From Purshia tridentata (Eukaryota > Streptophyta > Magnoliopsida > Rosales > Rosaceae): a stretch of DNA of 64,000 bases. The notes below the pieces were generated by a model. It ran no database searches, was not told the DNA's origin, and was given only the letters and a program-made list of their open reading frames with translations. Positions 1-9,890 of this stretch are shown here, piece by piece; the stretch's first letter is position 1; each line of letters starts with the position of its first letter. The stretch covers positions 62,001 through 126,000 of the forward strand of contig QANT01007852.1 of NCBI GenBank assembly GCA_003254885.1, read 5' to 3'. Made by a program: the position numbers and the translations under genes.

Positions 1-419
1 ATAGACACAATTCTCAGCACAAAAACTTACCCAAGCTCTGTAAACCCAGGAAACTTTACCTCTTTTCCTCCATCTTTCTTTCAAGTTCTTGCTGTGCTCT
101 TCATTTACACTTGCATCTCTCTAACTTGACCATCGAAGTATCTTCGACTGGTACCACACCGGTGCTCTTTTGTAATATCCCTAAAAATATATATATAATA
201 AGAAAATAAATTTAGTTATGGGCTTTATAATGGGCTAAGTACTTAACTTTGGATTATATATTTTTTAGCCCAAGTAAATAGATGTTTTAAAGAAGTGAAA
301 AGCCCAACTAAATAAATAAAGGAAAAGGATATGTATATAGACATATACATATATGTTTGATGGCTAGATACTTGGAAGACAACTTTTACACTTGGATGGC
401 TTAGTTTCTCATTGGTTTT

Positions 420-745
420 GTGTGTTTGTGTGTGAGCTTGTGATTGATGAAAGGAAGGTGGTTTGTGTGTGAGCTTGTGATTGGTGAAAGGAAGGTGGTT
501 TGTGTGTGAGTTTGTGATTGGTTTTGGGTGTTTGTGTGTGAGCTTGTGATTGGTGAAAGAAAGGTGAGTCATTAGCTTCTCATTGGTTTTGAGTGTTTGT
601 GTGTTAGCTTGTGATTGGTGAGGTGTGTGAGCTTGTGATTGGTTTTAAAAGGGTGAGTCACCACTAGTAGTGATTATAAGGCATGGTGTGAGCTTGTGAT
701 TGGTTTTAAAAGGTTGAGTCACCACTAGTAGTGATTATAAGGCAT
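420..745 (+). repeat. U3 tandem repeats in the 3 kb solo LTR
   Basis: A short unit containing GTGTGAGCTTGTGATTGG recurs at least seven times with variable spacers. The last two copies (about 622-684 and 685-745) are longer, about 61-63 bp, and also share ACCACTAGTAGTGATTATAAGG. The array ends about 85 bp upstream of the TATA-like box, where LTR enhancers usually lie. Confidence 0.8.
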
Positions 746-828
746 GAGTCATTACTTAAGTAATGATAGCTATTCCAATGGCATAACTAGATGAGCTAAC
801 TAAATAGTTACTTGAACCAAGAAGTTGG

Positions 829-840
829 CTATAAATAGGG
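829..840 (+). promoter_or_regulatory. TATA-like box of the solo LTR
   Basis: CTATAAATAGGG lies between the U3 repeats and a purine-rich leader, the expected place for an LTR core promoter. Activity cannot be judged from sequence. Confidence 0.5.
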
Positions 841-860
841 AGGTTGTGTGAGTGATGAGC

Positions 861-1050
861 ACTCTTAAGCAACCAAAGAAAGAGAGAGAAAGAAAGGAGA
901 GAAAGAAAGAAAGAGAGAAAGAAAAAAGGAGAGAAAGAAAGAAGGAGAGAAAGAAAGAAAGGAGAGAAAGAAAGAAGGAGAGAAAGAAAGAAAGAAAGAA
1001 GGAGAGGAAGAAAGAAAGAAGGAAAGAAGAAAGAAGAGGGAGAGAGCTAG
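861..1050 (+). repeat. Polypurine (GA/GAAAG) microsatellite
   Basis: About 190 bp of almost pure A and G built from GAAA, GAGA and GAAAG units. It gives open frames on both strands (Lys/Arg/Glu-rich one way, Ser/Phe/Leu-rich the other), which are composition artefacts. Confidence 0.9.
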
Positions 1051-3329
1051 AGAATAGGGCATGGAAGAAGAAAGGAAAACTTAAGAAGGTTAGAGTTAAA
1101 TTTTAAGCTTTATCCTTCTTAGTTGTTTAAACTTTGTTGAAACTAACATCTTTTAGTCATCTGTGGGTCTTCTTTACTGTAGGAATCCACAGGTTTTAGC
1201 CTCCATAGAACTCAAGAGGTTAGAAAGAAAGGTGAGCTCAAGGAACTCATGAAGACATGGGTGTCTTTATCAATTTTGTTAAATTTGAGTTTTAAACTTT
1301 CAATTACAAACCTTTGTTTTATGTTTTTAAATGAAAATAACTCTTAAATCATTTTATTATAGTCCTAGAAACTTATTTTGTGGTTTAAAATAGAAAGAAA
1401 ATGAAAAACAAAGAAACTTGAAAAATCTGAAGATTTTCTCAGAAAATTCATAGTTTTATATGGCTTCCTTTTGAGACTTATAACTAGAGTTTTAACCACT
1501 TATTTTGAAAGATCTTTATATGGTTGTAAAGATAGTGTTACAAGCTTTAAAACGAGTATAATATTGCTAAATTTCATTAAGTTTTGACGTATCAAAATGA
1601 GGTTGAAAGTTGAAGAAAAATCTGGAAATTTTCTGGAAAAATGACAGTTCGGGTAGCTTACTTTGTGGTCATTTATCTCGAGTTTTCTAGCTCTGTTTTG
1701 AATAAATTTTATATGGTTATAAAGAGGTGACGCAGATCTTCAAAATAAGTATAAGTTTACATAATTTGATGAAGGTTTGATAACTTAAACGCTAAGCCAA
1801 AGTTGAGATAAAAACTGGAAAACATGGGCTATTTTGAAGAATATGTTGAATAGTCACTGGCTAGCAACCCCAGCTCATGGTTGTGCTTGTGACTCTTTCT
1901 AGCAGCATTTTTTTGCCTGATTATTCTAATTATCTTTTTCGTTACGAGTCTAGTGGTACTAATTTTAAGTCAATCAGATACCTATAAGTTAGAGTCTCAG
2001 TTATACTCTTCTTAAGAGCAGAGTGAAAATAAACTTATATTGTATCTAAACTATAAAATATTGAATTGTTATAGACCCAAGCACATGGAAACAAACTGAG
2101 AGAAAACCCTTCAAGAAATTAAGGTAGGTCGTCCCCAATGACTGGACTATATATTTATAGATATATTGTTCCTTGGTATACTCTTTGTGTGATATGTTTA
2201 ATTTTATCCAATCCAAACTGTTCTCATTCTTGTCAATTCAATTATTATGGTTATTCTCTTATTATTTTTATTATTGTTTATAAAATAAATGGTGAAGTTA
2301 TGGCTTGATTTTTATTACTATTTTTATCATTTATCATGATATTAAAGATATATTTGTGGGGATGATCATTAAATTTTCATTACTAATTGTGGCATGACAT
2401 GCATAATCAAAGGTGCATGAGAAAAGTGTGGTTGTGAACAGTGTTAAGAAAATGATTAATTAAGACACCAAGGAGAAAGGGAGATGTACCCGGTGGTCTT
2501 GTGATTTATTAGAGACATTCAGGAGAAACGGAGATGTACCTAGTGATCTCATGATTGTTGAAGGAAAGTGGAAAGAACAATAATTAAAATATTTGGGGTT
2601 AAGGGACGAACGGGTGTTGGCTCATACATGGGATATTCGGGGCCACAGTGGTAAGATGCATGGTATGAGACGTGTAGGCCTGTTTGTCTTGTGTGTATAT
2701 CAACGAGAATAGATAAGGAGTGAATACATGCATGGTTCATCTTTGCACGCATGATTGACATTGATTATTTACTATTTTATTAAATGTTGATCAAGTGTAA
2801 TGGCTGTCCATGAGGAACTAAAAGCCCCTAGTGAGCTTTAAAAGCTCACGCTGTTAACAGACTTGTGCAAGTGCTAATTTCAAAAAGGAACATCAAGTGG
2901 TGCCTAGGAAATTACTGTGCTTATTATTCTACTATTAGCAGCAAATAAATGTACTTCAAAAAATCAATTGCCCTGTAATTTGGAACCTACCTATTCTGAT
3001 ATAAAGTAATAGTTTACAATGACTTATTTGAGAATTTCGAATTAATTTCTAAGCGACATTAATTTGATCTACGCTAGTATATTTCACATTTTGGTTGGAG
3101 TTAATTAATTTATTTCGATCAGGATGTGACTCACACCTAAATCTGAGATATATAGGAATATTTTAGATTTGGGGCGTGACATCTTTTTTGATCAAATTGT
3201 AGGAAGAGGGTCCAAGTCAACTAGTTATCGTGTTCGGATCAACCTCTTGGCTCACAAACTTGTCTACGTCAGCAGAAGTCTCCACTTAAGTTGTTCGTAA
3301 AAGTTTGAGTAGATTTTTGCATCAACAGA

Positions 3330-3349
3330 TTGGTGCCGTCTGGGAAAAA
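3330..3349 (+). other. Primer-binding-like site of family D
   Basis: TTGGTGCCGTCTGGGAAAAA starts 3 bp after the LTR end. The form TGGYGCCGTCTG..GGGAA is common at the PBS of plant gypsy elements. I cannot name the tRNA with confidence. Confidence 0.6.
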
Positions 3350-3424
3350 CTTAGCGCTCGGCTATGTTAGCCATTCAGAGCATTCGGCTTTCCCACCATT
3401 TTGATCATCTCCTTCTAGCTTCCC

Positions 3425-3841
3425 ATGTCTACTATGGAGTATACTGGTGCATCTTCTTCAACTCGGTCTCCAGCTGAGCAGTGGACGGTTGTGCCCCGCA
3501 CCCTTGCAAAAAGGAGGAAGGCAAGATCGGCTCAGCGTTCAAGTGAGACCAAGTTACATCTAATGGCCGAAAATGCCCTTTTTCACCAGAACAACAAGCT
3601 ACTGGCCAAACAGGCAGAGCAGGCTACCCTGTTGGCTCAGCATCAAATGCAACTGGCTAGTCTAGAGCGTTCGATTCAGCCTACCAAAACTGCTCGGACT
3701 GCCCGCGCTGCCCGGATAGAACCCGAAGTTCGATCACTCAAAACGACTCAAGCAGTCACACAGGCTGACATTGATAACCACCCTGCTCGACAGAATATCG
3801 ATTGTACCTTCTCTGGCTTCGAGAGAATGCCTCCGAGCTAG
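3425..3841 (+). pseudogene. Gag-like N-terminal frame, family D
   Basis: A 138-residue open frame starts about 95 bp after the PBS, where gag begins in LTR retrotransposons. It has a Ser/Thr-rich start, a basic patch (KRRKARSAQR, about residues 29-38) and a likely coiled coil rich in Leu, Gln and Ala (about residues 45-85). It ends at a TAG. A further open frame at 3869-4111, rich in Pro and Ser, may be its continuation after a frameshift. No zinc knuckle or protease is reached before the element breaks off. It is far shorter than a usual gag, so I call it a remnant; the gag assignment rests mainly on position. Confidence 0.55.
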
Positions 3842-4080
3842 CAACTTGAGTATCTGGACGCTTGGCTTGTGCTCTCTCGGAAGAGATCAGCATACCACCA
3901 CAGTCCGAGCCAAACAGAGGACGAAGGTGACCTCCCCACATTAGGGCCCCTTCGAGGATATCACGCCCCGATCCCAGCACTGGCTCGGCTCGGATCTCCT
4001 GCGCCAGCCACCTCTGCAGGGACCCCAAGACCAATCCTCTCTAGGCTGGGTTCGCAATTATTACTTGAAACAATATTACC

Positions 4081-4950
4081 ATGTCCATTTACTTCATACA
4101 GTTCATGGTAGTTACTGCTTGTGAGTGTTTTCTAGCTCATGGCAGGTAGAGGGTGATTGAAGTCTCAAGGTACTTCAAAAGATCAGCAAGAAAAGATATA
4201 TCAAAGTAGTGCCAGAGATTCCTCATCTCTAATTGCAATTCAGAGGCTTGACTGCATATATATAGTCAAAAAGTTTAAGCACTTCTGGAACTGAAACAAC
4301 ACGAAGGTAATCAAAACTTTTGTATTTAGATTCATTGCCTAATAGGGAATTATAATTCAAGCACTTAAACTTTCGTGTGTCACTCACTAGAGAACTTAAA
4401 ATTCAAGCCTACACTTACTAATTCCCAAAAATCATTTATTTCCCTCAACTTCCATTAGTATGTGAATTCCTCGAATAATACCAATATATTTGACATGTAT
4501 CCTCCAGATCAAATAATTAACTTCCCAAATTTCCAATTTAGTCACACTTCATGGCCTTAGAATTTCTCCAAGTAATAACAAATTGCATTTTTATACCTCT
4601 TGACTTCTTGTACCTACCAAGCTAGTTATCCTTAGATTCAATCCCCAATCAATAACATATCATAATTTCATATGATCGATCACCTTGTAAATCATGATAA
4701 TATTCATCTTAGTCCTTCTTCTGATCCATAGATTTAAATCTCTAAACTTTTGATAAGCAATTCCCAAATCAACTTGTTGCCTTGGAAGTAAATCCAATCA
4801 CTTTTCTAATGCTACTAATAACATCAAATAAATTCTTGAAAATTAAAATCTTAGATGCTACAGATAATAAGAATACATCTTATTTTTAACTGCAACCTCA
4901 CAATTTTTCAAATAGGAAAAGATAAAAAACAAATGGTTGTAAATTGCATA
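4081..4950 (+). repeat. Left copy of a dispersed duplicated segment
   Basis: Bases 4081-4290 match 8982-9221 (both carry a GTTACTGCTTGTGAGTGTTTTCT core), and 4912-4950 matches 9236-9275. The roughly 600 bp in between are present only here. No coding potential was seen in 4291-5120. Confidence 0.75.
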
Positions 4951-5120
4951 TAATAGGTATAGGTGCAATATTGGTCATAAATGATAGGTGAGATAGTAAG
5001 TAATAATAATGTGTAATATAATTACTACCCAAGTAGGGCACATCTTATCTACCTACCTTTCAATTTGCATCTTACAATTTTAAAGATGGTTAGTTGATGA
5101 ATCATGTTTGTTTGCTTTCA

Positions 5121-5612
5121 GAAAACGATAAGGCAAGTGGGCATAGATACTTCCATGTGGTGAATAATGACTACACCCATTAGGAGATGTATGCCATTGG
5201 AGGAAGTGCCTCCCCTACCATCAATAGCCAAGGGAACAGATTTGCTGCACCAAATGACAGATTCAGTAAAGAGGTGACAAAGGATCACGTTAGTCTAACA
5301 TAACATAATATGTTGTTAAACTGTTTTAAAAAAACAATACCTGTATTTTGTCTTTGATTTTATAAATGTATTAAATGTTATAAACTTATGTAGGTGACCA
5401 AACAGGAGGATGCACCAAAAAGTGAGTGGAAAAATTGGAACTGGAGGTCAAAAGGGGACTTGATGGTAAATGGTGCATTTTTCAAAGAATCAAGAGCTGG
5501 AGCTTCCTCTAGCTATTCCAAGGCTTCAAGCTTATGTGCAAGGCCATCTTCATTTGTGGGTCCCATAACCGCAGCTTCTAGTGCCCTTACTTGCAGGAAG
5601 GGTTCTTGTTGC
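5121..5612 (+). pseudogene. Pectate lyase 3' exons, broken
   Basis: Two exon-like blocks encode the C-terminal end of a plant pectate lyase (PL1 family, a secreted enzyme that cleaves cell-wall pectate). Block 1 (about 5121-5281) reads RYFHVVNNDYTH, a stop, [20 protein letters not shown]; block 2 (5393-5612) reads [20 protein letters not shown] and ends in a Cys-containing tail followed by TGA. These strings are characteristic of the family. The TAG at about 5181 falls where the family has Trp, and the start of block 1 is degraded. Upstream exons with the signal peptide and catalytic parallel beta-helix are absent. A candidate intron with a GTTAGT donor and AG acceptor separates the blocks. 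I call it a truncated pseudogene. Confidence 0.85.
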
Positions 5613-6492
5613 TGACCATTAAGTTTGTGACCCTATTGAAGGACATTCCCTAAAGTGGTGTTCAAGTATTTATTGCTCAACTAGATATATTTAGGAGGAA
5701 AAATATGGGTGGTAGTGAAGTGAAATTAAAAAGCCTATTCAAAAAACAATTAATGGTGGGTCAATCACTCATTCTCTTTAGGCTTTTCTCTTGCCTCAAA
5801 TTTCTCTCTTATTTTTTTAGCTAATATTTTCTACTTTGTACTTTTTCTTTTCGTTCTTGGGCCAATTTTCATGATGATACGACCTCGGCCTATTACTCTT
5901 AGGCAGCATTAAGGATTCTGCATGCTTGAGAATCTTGATGACCCAAGAGAAAACAAGTGCAGAAGTGTTGATATACTAAATTATCAATCTATATATTTTT
6001 AATATTGATAATTAATTAAACTCTCTCTCTCTCATTTACCCAACTATCTATTTAATTTGATAAGGTAGTCTATGTCTCTCTTTGTATGTATTTGTGTCCC
6101 TACTAGCAAGCTATGATAAGAAGCAATTTATAATTTGACCCAAAAGACAAAAGGAAGCAAAACAGAATCCAACACATAAACTTGTATAAAGGTAATAACA
6201 ATATATATAAAAAAAATGACCTATATTTGTCTCCCAGCGTTTTTGACCATATGGGATATCGGTATATAACCTATATTGCACTCCCACTAAGGTAATGTAT
6301 ATATATATGGACAATATAAAGATTACAAGGCAAAAGTTAAAAAGTAGGCAACAAAGTAATAACCCAAGCAAAACTATCCCTAACCTTCAAATATAAAAAT
6401 TGTGTAGGAAGATAGTATATGGAGAGTCCTCACTCCTTTCTTCTGGAAGATAGTATTATCCCAAGAAACATGGCTGCTTTCATTTTGCAGTG
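5613..6492. other. Non-coding stretch
   Basis: AT-rich sequence after the pectate lyase relic. A CT-rich run (6022-6035) and short AT repeats near 6298 are present; I see no gene. Confidence 0.5.
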
Positions 6493-7156
6493 TGTTGACG
6501 TAAAAATCTACTTAGACCTTTGCAAAAAACTTAAATGAGGACTTCTGCTGATGTGGGTAAGCTGATGAGCTGGGAGATTGATCCGAACACGTCAGCTTGT
6601 TGGCTTGGAACCTTTTCCTGCAGTCTGATCAGAAAAGAGCACCGGTGTGGTACCAGCCAAAGGTACTCCGATGGTAAAGTCAAAGAGATGCAAGGAAGAA
6701 AATGCAAGAGCAAATGATGAACACAACTAGAACTTGAGAGAAAAATAAAGGAAAAGAGGTAAGGTTTTCTGGGTTTATTTTCTCAGAGCTTGGGCAAGTT
6801 CTTTGTTGAGAATTGTCTCTCTTTTCCTAATGAGAGTGCTCTTATTTATAGGCAAAGGTGGTTTAGATATTTCTTTGGGTTTGTAGGGATCATTATGGCT
6901 GATTATAGGTTTCAAATGCTAAGTTTAAAGCATGCTAGATGGCTGACAGACTTCTCATTTAATGTAAGAGAGGTGACTACCGATTGGCTGGAGGTCACTT
7001 GCATTAAATGTAAAGTAAGGCAAAGCAAATAAGCAATAAATAGAAAGCATAAATGTACCTTCGGTGTGTCATGCGTAAGAAATGCTTCTAGAGTTGTGCT
7101 CGGCTTGGACGAGGATGAGTCAAAGAGGAACAATCCAATCCGAGCTGATGGCTTGG

Positions 7157-7992
7157 TGTTGTGTTTTTGGCTCGCTTGAAAGGGGGTTTGGGAGTCCATG
7201 GAAGTGTCCTTGGACGTTTGGATGAAGTTAGGAAGGTTAGAAGAGGTTCGTGGTAGGTGGAACGACAAAGGAAGGCGAGAACGCATAAGAGTGTCGCAGA
7301 GGACCGGTCCCAAGGCTTGAGGACCGGTCCTACACGGGCATTTTGGGAGCGTTTCGGAGAGGAAGCCTCTGGAGGACCGGTCCTAGGCTTGAGAGGACCG
7401 GTCCTCTGGGGTTTTTTTGGGGTTCTTGTGTCGTAGCCACTGTAGGACCGGTCCTACTCCTAGGAGGACTGGTCCTACACATCCTGGGGAGTGTCGTGCT
7501 CACTGTGGGACCGATCCCATGGCCATGGGATCGGTCCTACACGTGGTCATTCCGAGTTTCTCCTAGTTTTAGGAGGTTTTATGATTCCTAGTTCATCCCT
7601 AATTGTATTCTAAGGCCTATGAGTATAAATAGGTTCTCTAGACACAGAAAACCCTAACACCAACAAGAAGGGAAGAAAATTAACTTCAAGGAGAGGAGAG
7701 TTTCTTAAGTCTTCATAAGTTCTGAAGAGAGGTAGAAACTCAAGTGTGAGAGATAGATTAAGACCTAGAGTGAGAGAGAATTTGTGTGATCACATTGTAA
7801 TTCCTTCTCAAAGTTAGTGAAATCTATTGGGTGCTCGCTGTGGACGTAGGCAATTGCCGAACCACGTTAAATTTGGTGTGTTGTTTCCTTTATTTATTCG
7901 CTGTTTAATTTGCAAGTTTCATTGAAATCCATCAAGAACAAGATCCGTAGAGGGAAAAGGGTTGAATTGCTTAGAGTGATTTAATCTCAACA
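7157..7992 (+). mobile_element. Solo LTR, family C (836 bp)
   Basis: It starts TGTTGTGTTTTTGGCTCGC and ends AATCTCAACA, flanked by CTTGG at 7152-7156 and 7993-7997. It matches the LTRs of the family-C element at 51221-53857. A TATA-like word (AGTATAAATAGG) lies near 7621. Its middle carries the palindrome array described separately. Confidence 0.9.
7300..7541. repeat. Array of AGGACCGGTCCT palindromes in the family-C LTR
   Basis: Eight perfect or near-perfect copies of the 12 bp palindrome occur, starting at about 7300, 7320, 7373, 7394, 7444, 7465, 7507 and 7527. Several are paired about 20 bp apart, with 40-50 bp between pairs. They lie upstream of the LTR TATA box. Confidence 0.9.
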
Positions 7993-8378
7993 CTTGGGAA
8001 TTGTAGCGAGTTCGTACGGGTATTGGTTCTTCAAAACTATGACTCGGCTCAGACAATTGCTTTTGATCCGAACCCAACCAAAAGTGAGACAATGGAAAGA
8101 AGATCCTTGCTCAAAAGGGTCTATCCAACCAGACTTCGGTCCAAACAAAGGATCCGGGCCTAGTGAGGGGTGACCTGTCGATTTTGATGATCCGGCGAAA
8201 GACCTTGGTGCATTTCGTTCGAATCAGATTTGGCAATGGGATCTGATCCGAAACAGTTGTCTCGATGGGTCGTTGACCGATGTAGCCGAGTTGAAATTGG
8301 ATCCGAGACTCCACGTGGCTTTAAGAGGTTGACTGTTGACTCACTAGGAGAGTTGTCCCCTAACACAGTGTTTGTTCT

Positions 8379-8919
8379 TGGATGAGTTATTTATTTTGTT
8401 CTCTAAAATTAGTAAGTTACTATTACATTGTTTACCCTTCTCATCACATGTAATCTCACATATGGAGTTTGTAGTATTAGCAAGGACCTAATATATTGTC
8501 ATTCTCACAGGTTCATTTAAGTCCTTAATTTAGTACATCTTTGGCATACATAGACCAGATATATAGAATCAAGCTATAAACATCATCTATTAGCATGAAC
8601 TGCTATATAACTAGATACAGTAGTAACTCACCTGATGAAGACATGGTGCGGGGGTTTTGGTTCAAGCTCGTAATGGGGCAGAATGTATAGGTATTAGAAA
8701 GATATGTGATCAGGGATCATTGCTTATATAGAGCAGCATAGGAATCCTAGGTCCTCCAATCAAGGCATCTCGGATCCCAATCCTTATACGACTCGATTTC
8801 AGCCTCTACTTAATACTTGTCTTATATATGTTTTATAAGTCCTTCAGGGGTATAAGTCTCCCAGTTCAATAAGATTAATAATTTGCTTAAGTGAATCTCC
8901 TAGGTATGTTCTCATAACA
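8379..8919 (-). mobile_element. Solo LTR of a copia family (family F, 541 bp)
   Basis: The minus strand reads from TGTTATGAGAACATACC at 8919 to AACTCATCCA at 8379, flanked by GTTCT at 8374-8378 and 8920-8924. A block reading GATTGGGATC..GATGCCTT.A..GGAGG is shared with the copia LTR at 54013-54673, so it is probably the same broad family. A TATA-like CTCTATATAAGC lies at about 8722-8733 on the minus strand. Confidence 0.75.
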
Positions 8920-8981
8920 GTTCTATTTGCTTATAGCCTAAGAAATTTCATTGACATATTGAATTCGAGTAGAACAAAGGA

Positions 8982-9275
8982 ATGTCCATTTAGTTTTTAC
9001 AGTTCATGGCAGTTACTGCTTGTGAGTGTTTTCTGGCTCATGGCAAGTAGGAGGGTGTTGAAGTCTCAAGGTGCTTCAAAAGATCAGTAAGATGTCGGGA
9101 TGTAAGATGTCAATAACTAGAACTACGTGCCAAACATATCAAAGCAGTGCCAGAGGTTCCTCTCCTCTAATTGCAACTCGGAGGCCGGCTTGATTGCATA
9201 TATATCGTCAAAATGCTTAAGGAGATGGGAATCAAGAGTAAATAGGAAAAGATAGAAGACAAATGGTTGTAAATT
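8982..9275 (+). repeat. Right copy of the dispersed duplicated segment
   Basis: It matches the two ends of 4081-4950 in the same orientation but lacks about 600 bp of its middle. The sequence from 9276 to 9496 is AT-rich with no gene seen. Confidence 0.75.
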
Positions 9276-9514
9276 TTTTATTCCTAGCCCGTTTATGTGA
9301 GGGGTTGGGTTAGGTAGATTTGAATTTGATAGGTTTCCACTATACCTTGTTATGTTCCTTTAAGTTCAAGTCACTGGTAATGGTATTGTACTATGTAATT
9401 TAATTTAGAAAAAAGTAATAATATCATTATAGATTGCAAAAACAAAGGATTACTTGTCACTCAAAGGCACCAAAAATTAAGCTCCTTCAATCTGAACACT
9501 ACACGAAAATATAA

Positions 9515-9890
9515 TTTAGGCGGCAAAATTTTAGGTGAGAAATTCAAATTCGTTGCCTAAAGTGACTTTAGGCGACAAATTTGAATATTTGTCGCCTAAA
9601 AAATCAATTTTTAGGCGACGAAATTTTTCTCCTAAAGTACTTTAGGCGACGAATTCAAATTCGTCGCCTAAAACTTTGAGAGACGAATATATAGATTCGT
9701 TGCCTAAAGTCATTTTAGGAGACAAAATATAGATTCGTCTTCGTCGCACAAAGTAACTTTAGGTGACGAATTGTACCTTTAGGCGACAAAATTAGTTCGT
9801 CTCCTAAAGTTTCTTTAGGCGACGAATCTATATGTTCGTCTCTCAAAGTTTTAGGAAACGAATCGATTTCGTCTCCTAAAGTCTCAGTTC
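9515..9890. repeat. CACTA left subterminal repeats
   Basis: Alternating direct and inverted copies of TTTAGGCGACGAA and its complement TTCGTCGCCTAAA, with variants such as TCTCCTAAAG, fill the first 400 bp of the element. Such words bind transposase in CACTA elements. Confidence 0.85.

Larger units (their letters stand above)
171..3181 (+). mobile_element. 3.0 kb solo LTR, chromovirus-like
   Basis: It begins TGTAATATCCC and ends GGGGCGTGACA, typical of plant chromovirus (Tekay/Del-like) LTRs, and is flanked by the direct repeat TCTTT (166-170 and 3182-3186). No second copy of either end lies inside and no gag-pol frame is visible, so it is a solo LTR rather than a complete element. A TATA-like box at 829-840, U3 repeats upstream of it and a purine tract just downstream fit LTR promoter layout. 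The opposed pair of stem-like words near 2832-2847 (GAGCTTTAAAAGCTC) lies in the presumed R region. Confidence 0.85.
1..4060 (+). mobile_element. Truncated LTR retrotransposon, family D: split 5' LTR, PBS and gag-like start
   Basis: Bases 1-170 and 3187-3327 together match the reverse complement of the solo LTR at 6493-8365, so they are the right-hand part of one family-D LTR in plus orientation, split by the insertion at 171-3181. The LTR ends in ATCAACA at 3327 and is followed by a primer-binding-like site and a gag-like reading frame. The element then stops near 4060, where the sequence changes to a segment that recurs at 8982. No protease, RT or integrase is seen, so it is a 5' fragment. 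Lineage is not certain; the PBS style suggests Ty3/gypsy. Confidence 0.75.
6493..8365 (-). mobile_element. Solo LTR, family D, with a nested insertion
   Basis: On the minus strand it starts TGTTAGGGGACAAC at 8365 and ends ACGTCAACA at 6493. The flanking repeat CAGTG occurs at 6488-6492 and 8366-8370. Removing the family-C solo LTR (7157-7992 plus its 5 bp TSD) leaves about 1.03 kb. The last 330 bp match the split LTR at 1-170 and 3187-3327 in opposite orientation. Confidence 0.88.

Noticed and set aside
420-745. CRISPR-like array
   Set aside because: Plant nuclear DNA; units are variable tandem repeats in an LTR, with no unique spacers of equal size.
852-1106. Lys/Arg/Glu-rich open frame and its Ser/Phe/Leu-rich complement
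   Set aside because: Produced by the purine microsatellite in the solo LTR.
171-3181. A complete short-LTR element instead of a solo LTR
   Set aside because: No internal copy of the end sequences, no PBS and no purine tract next to an internal LTR edge.
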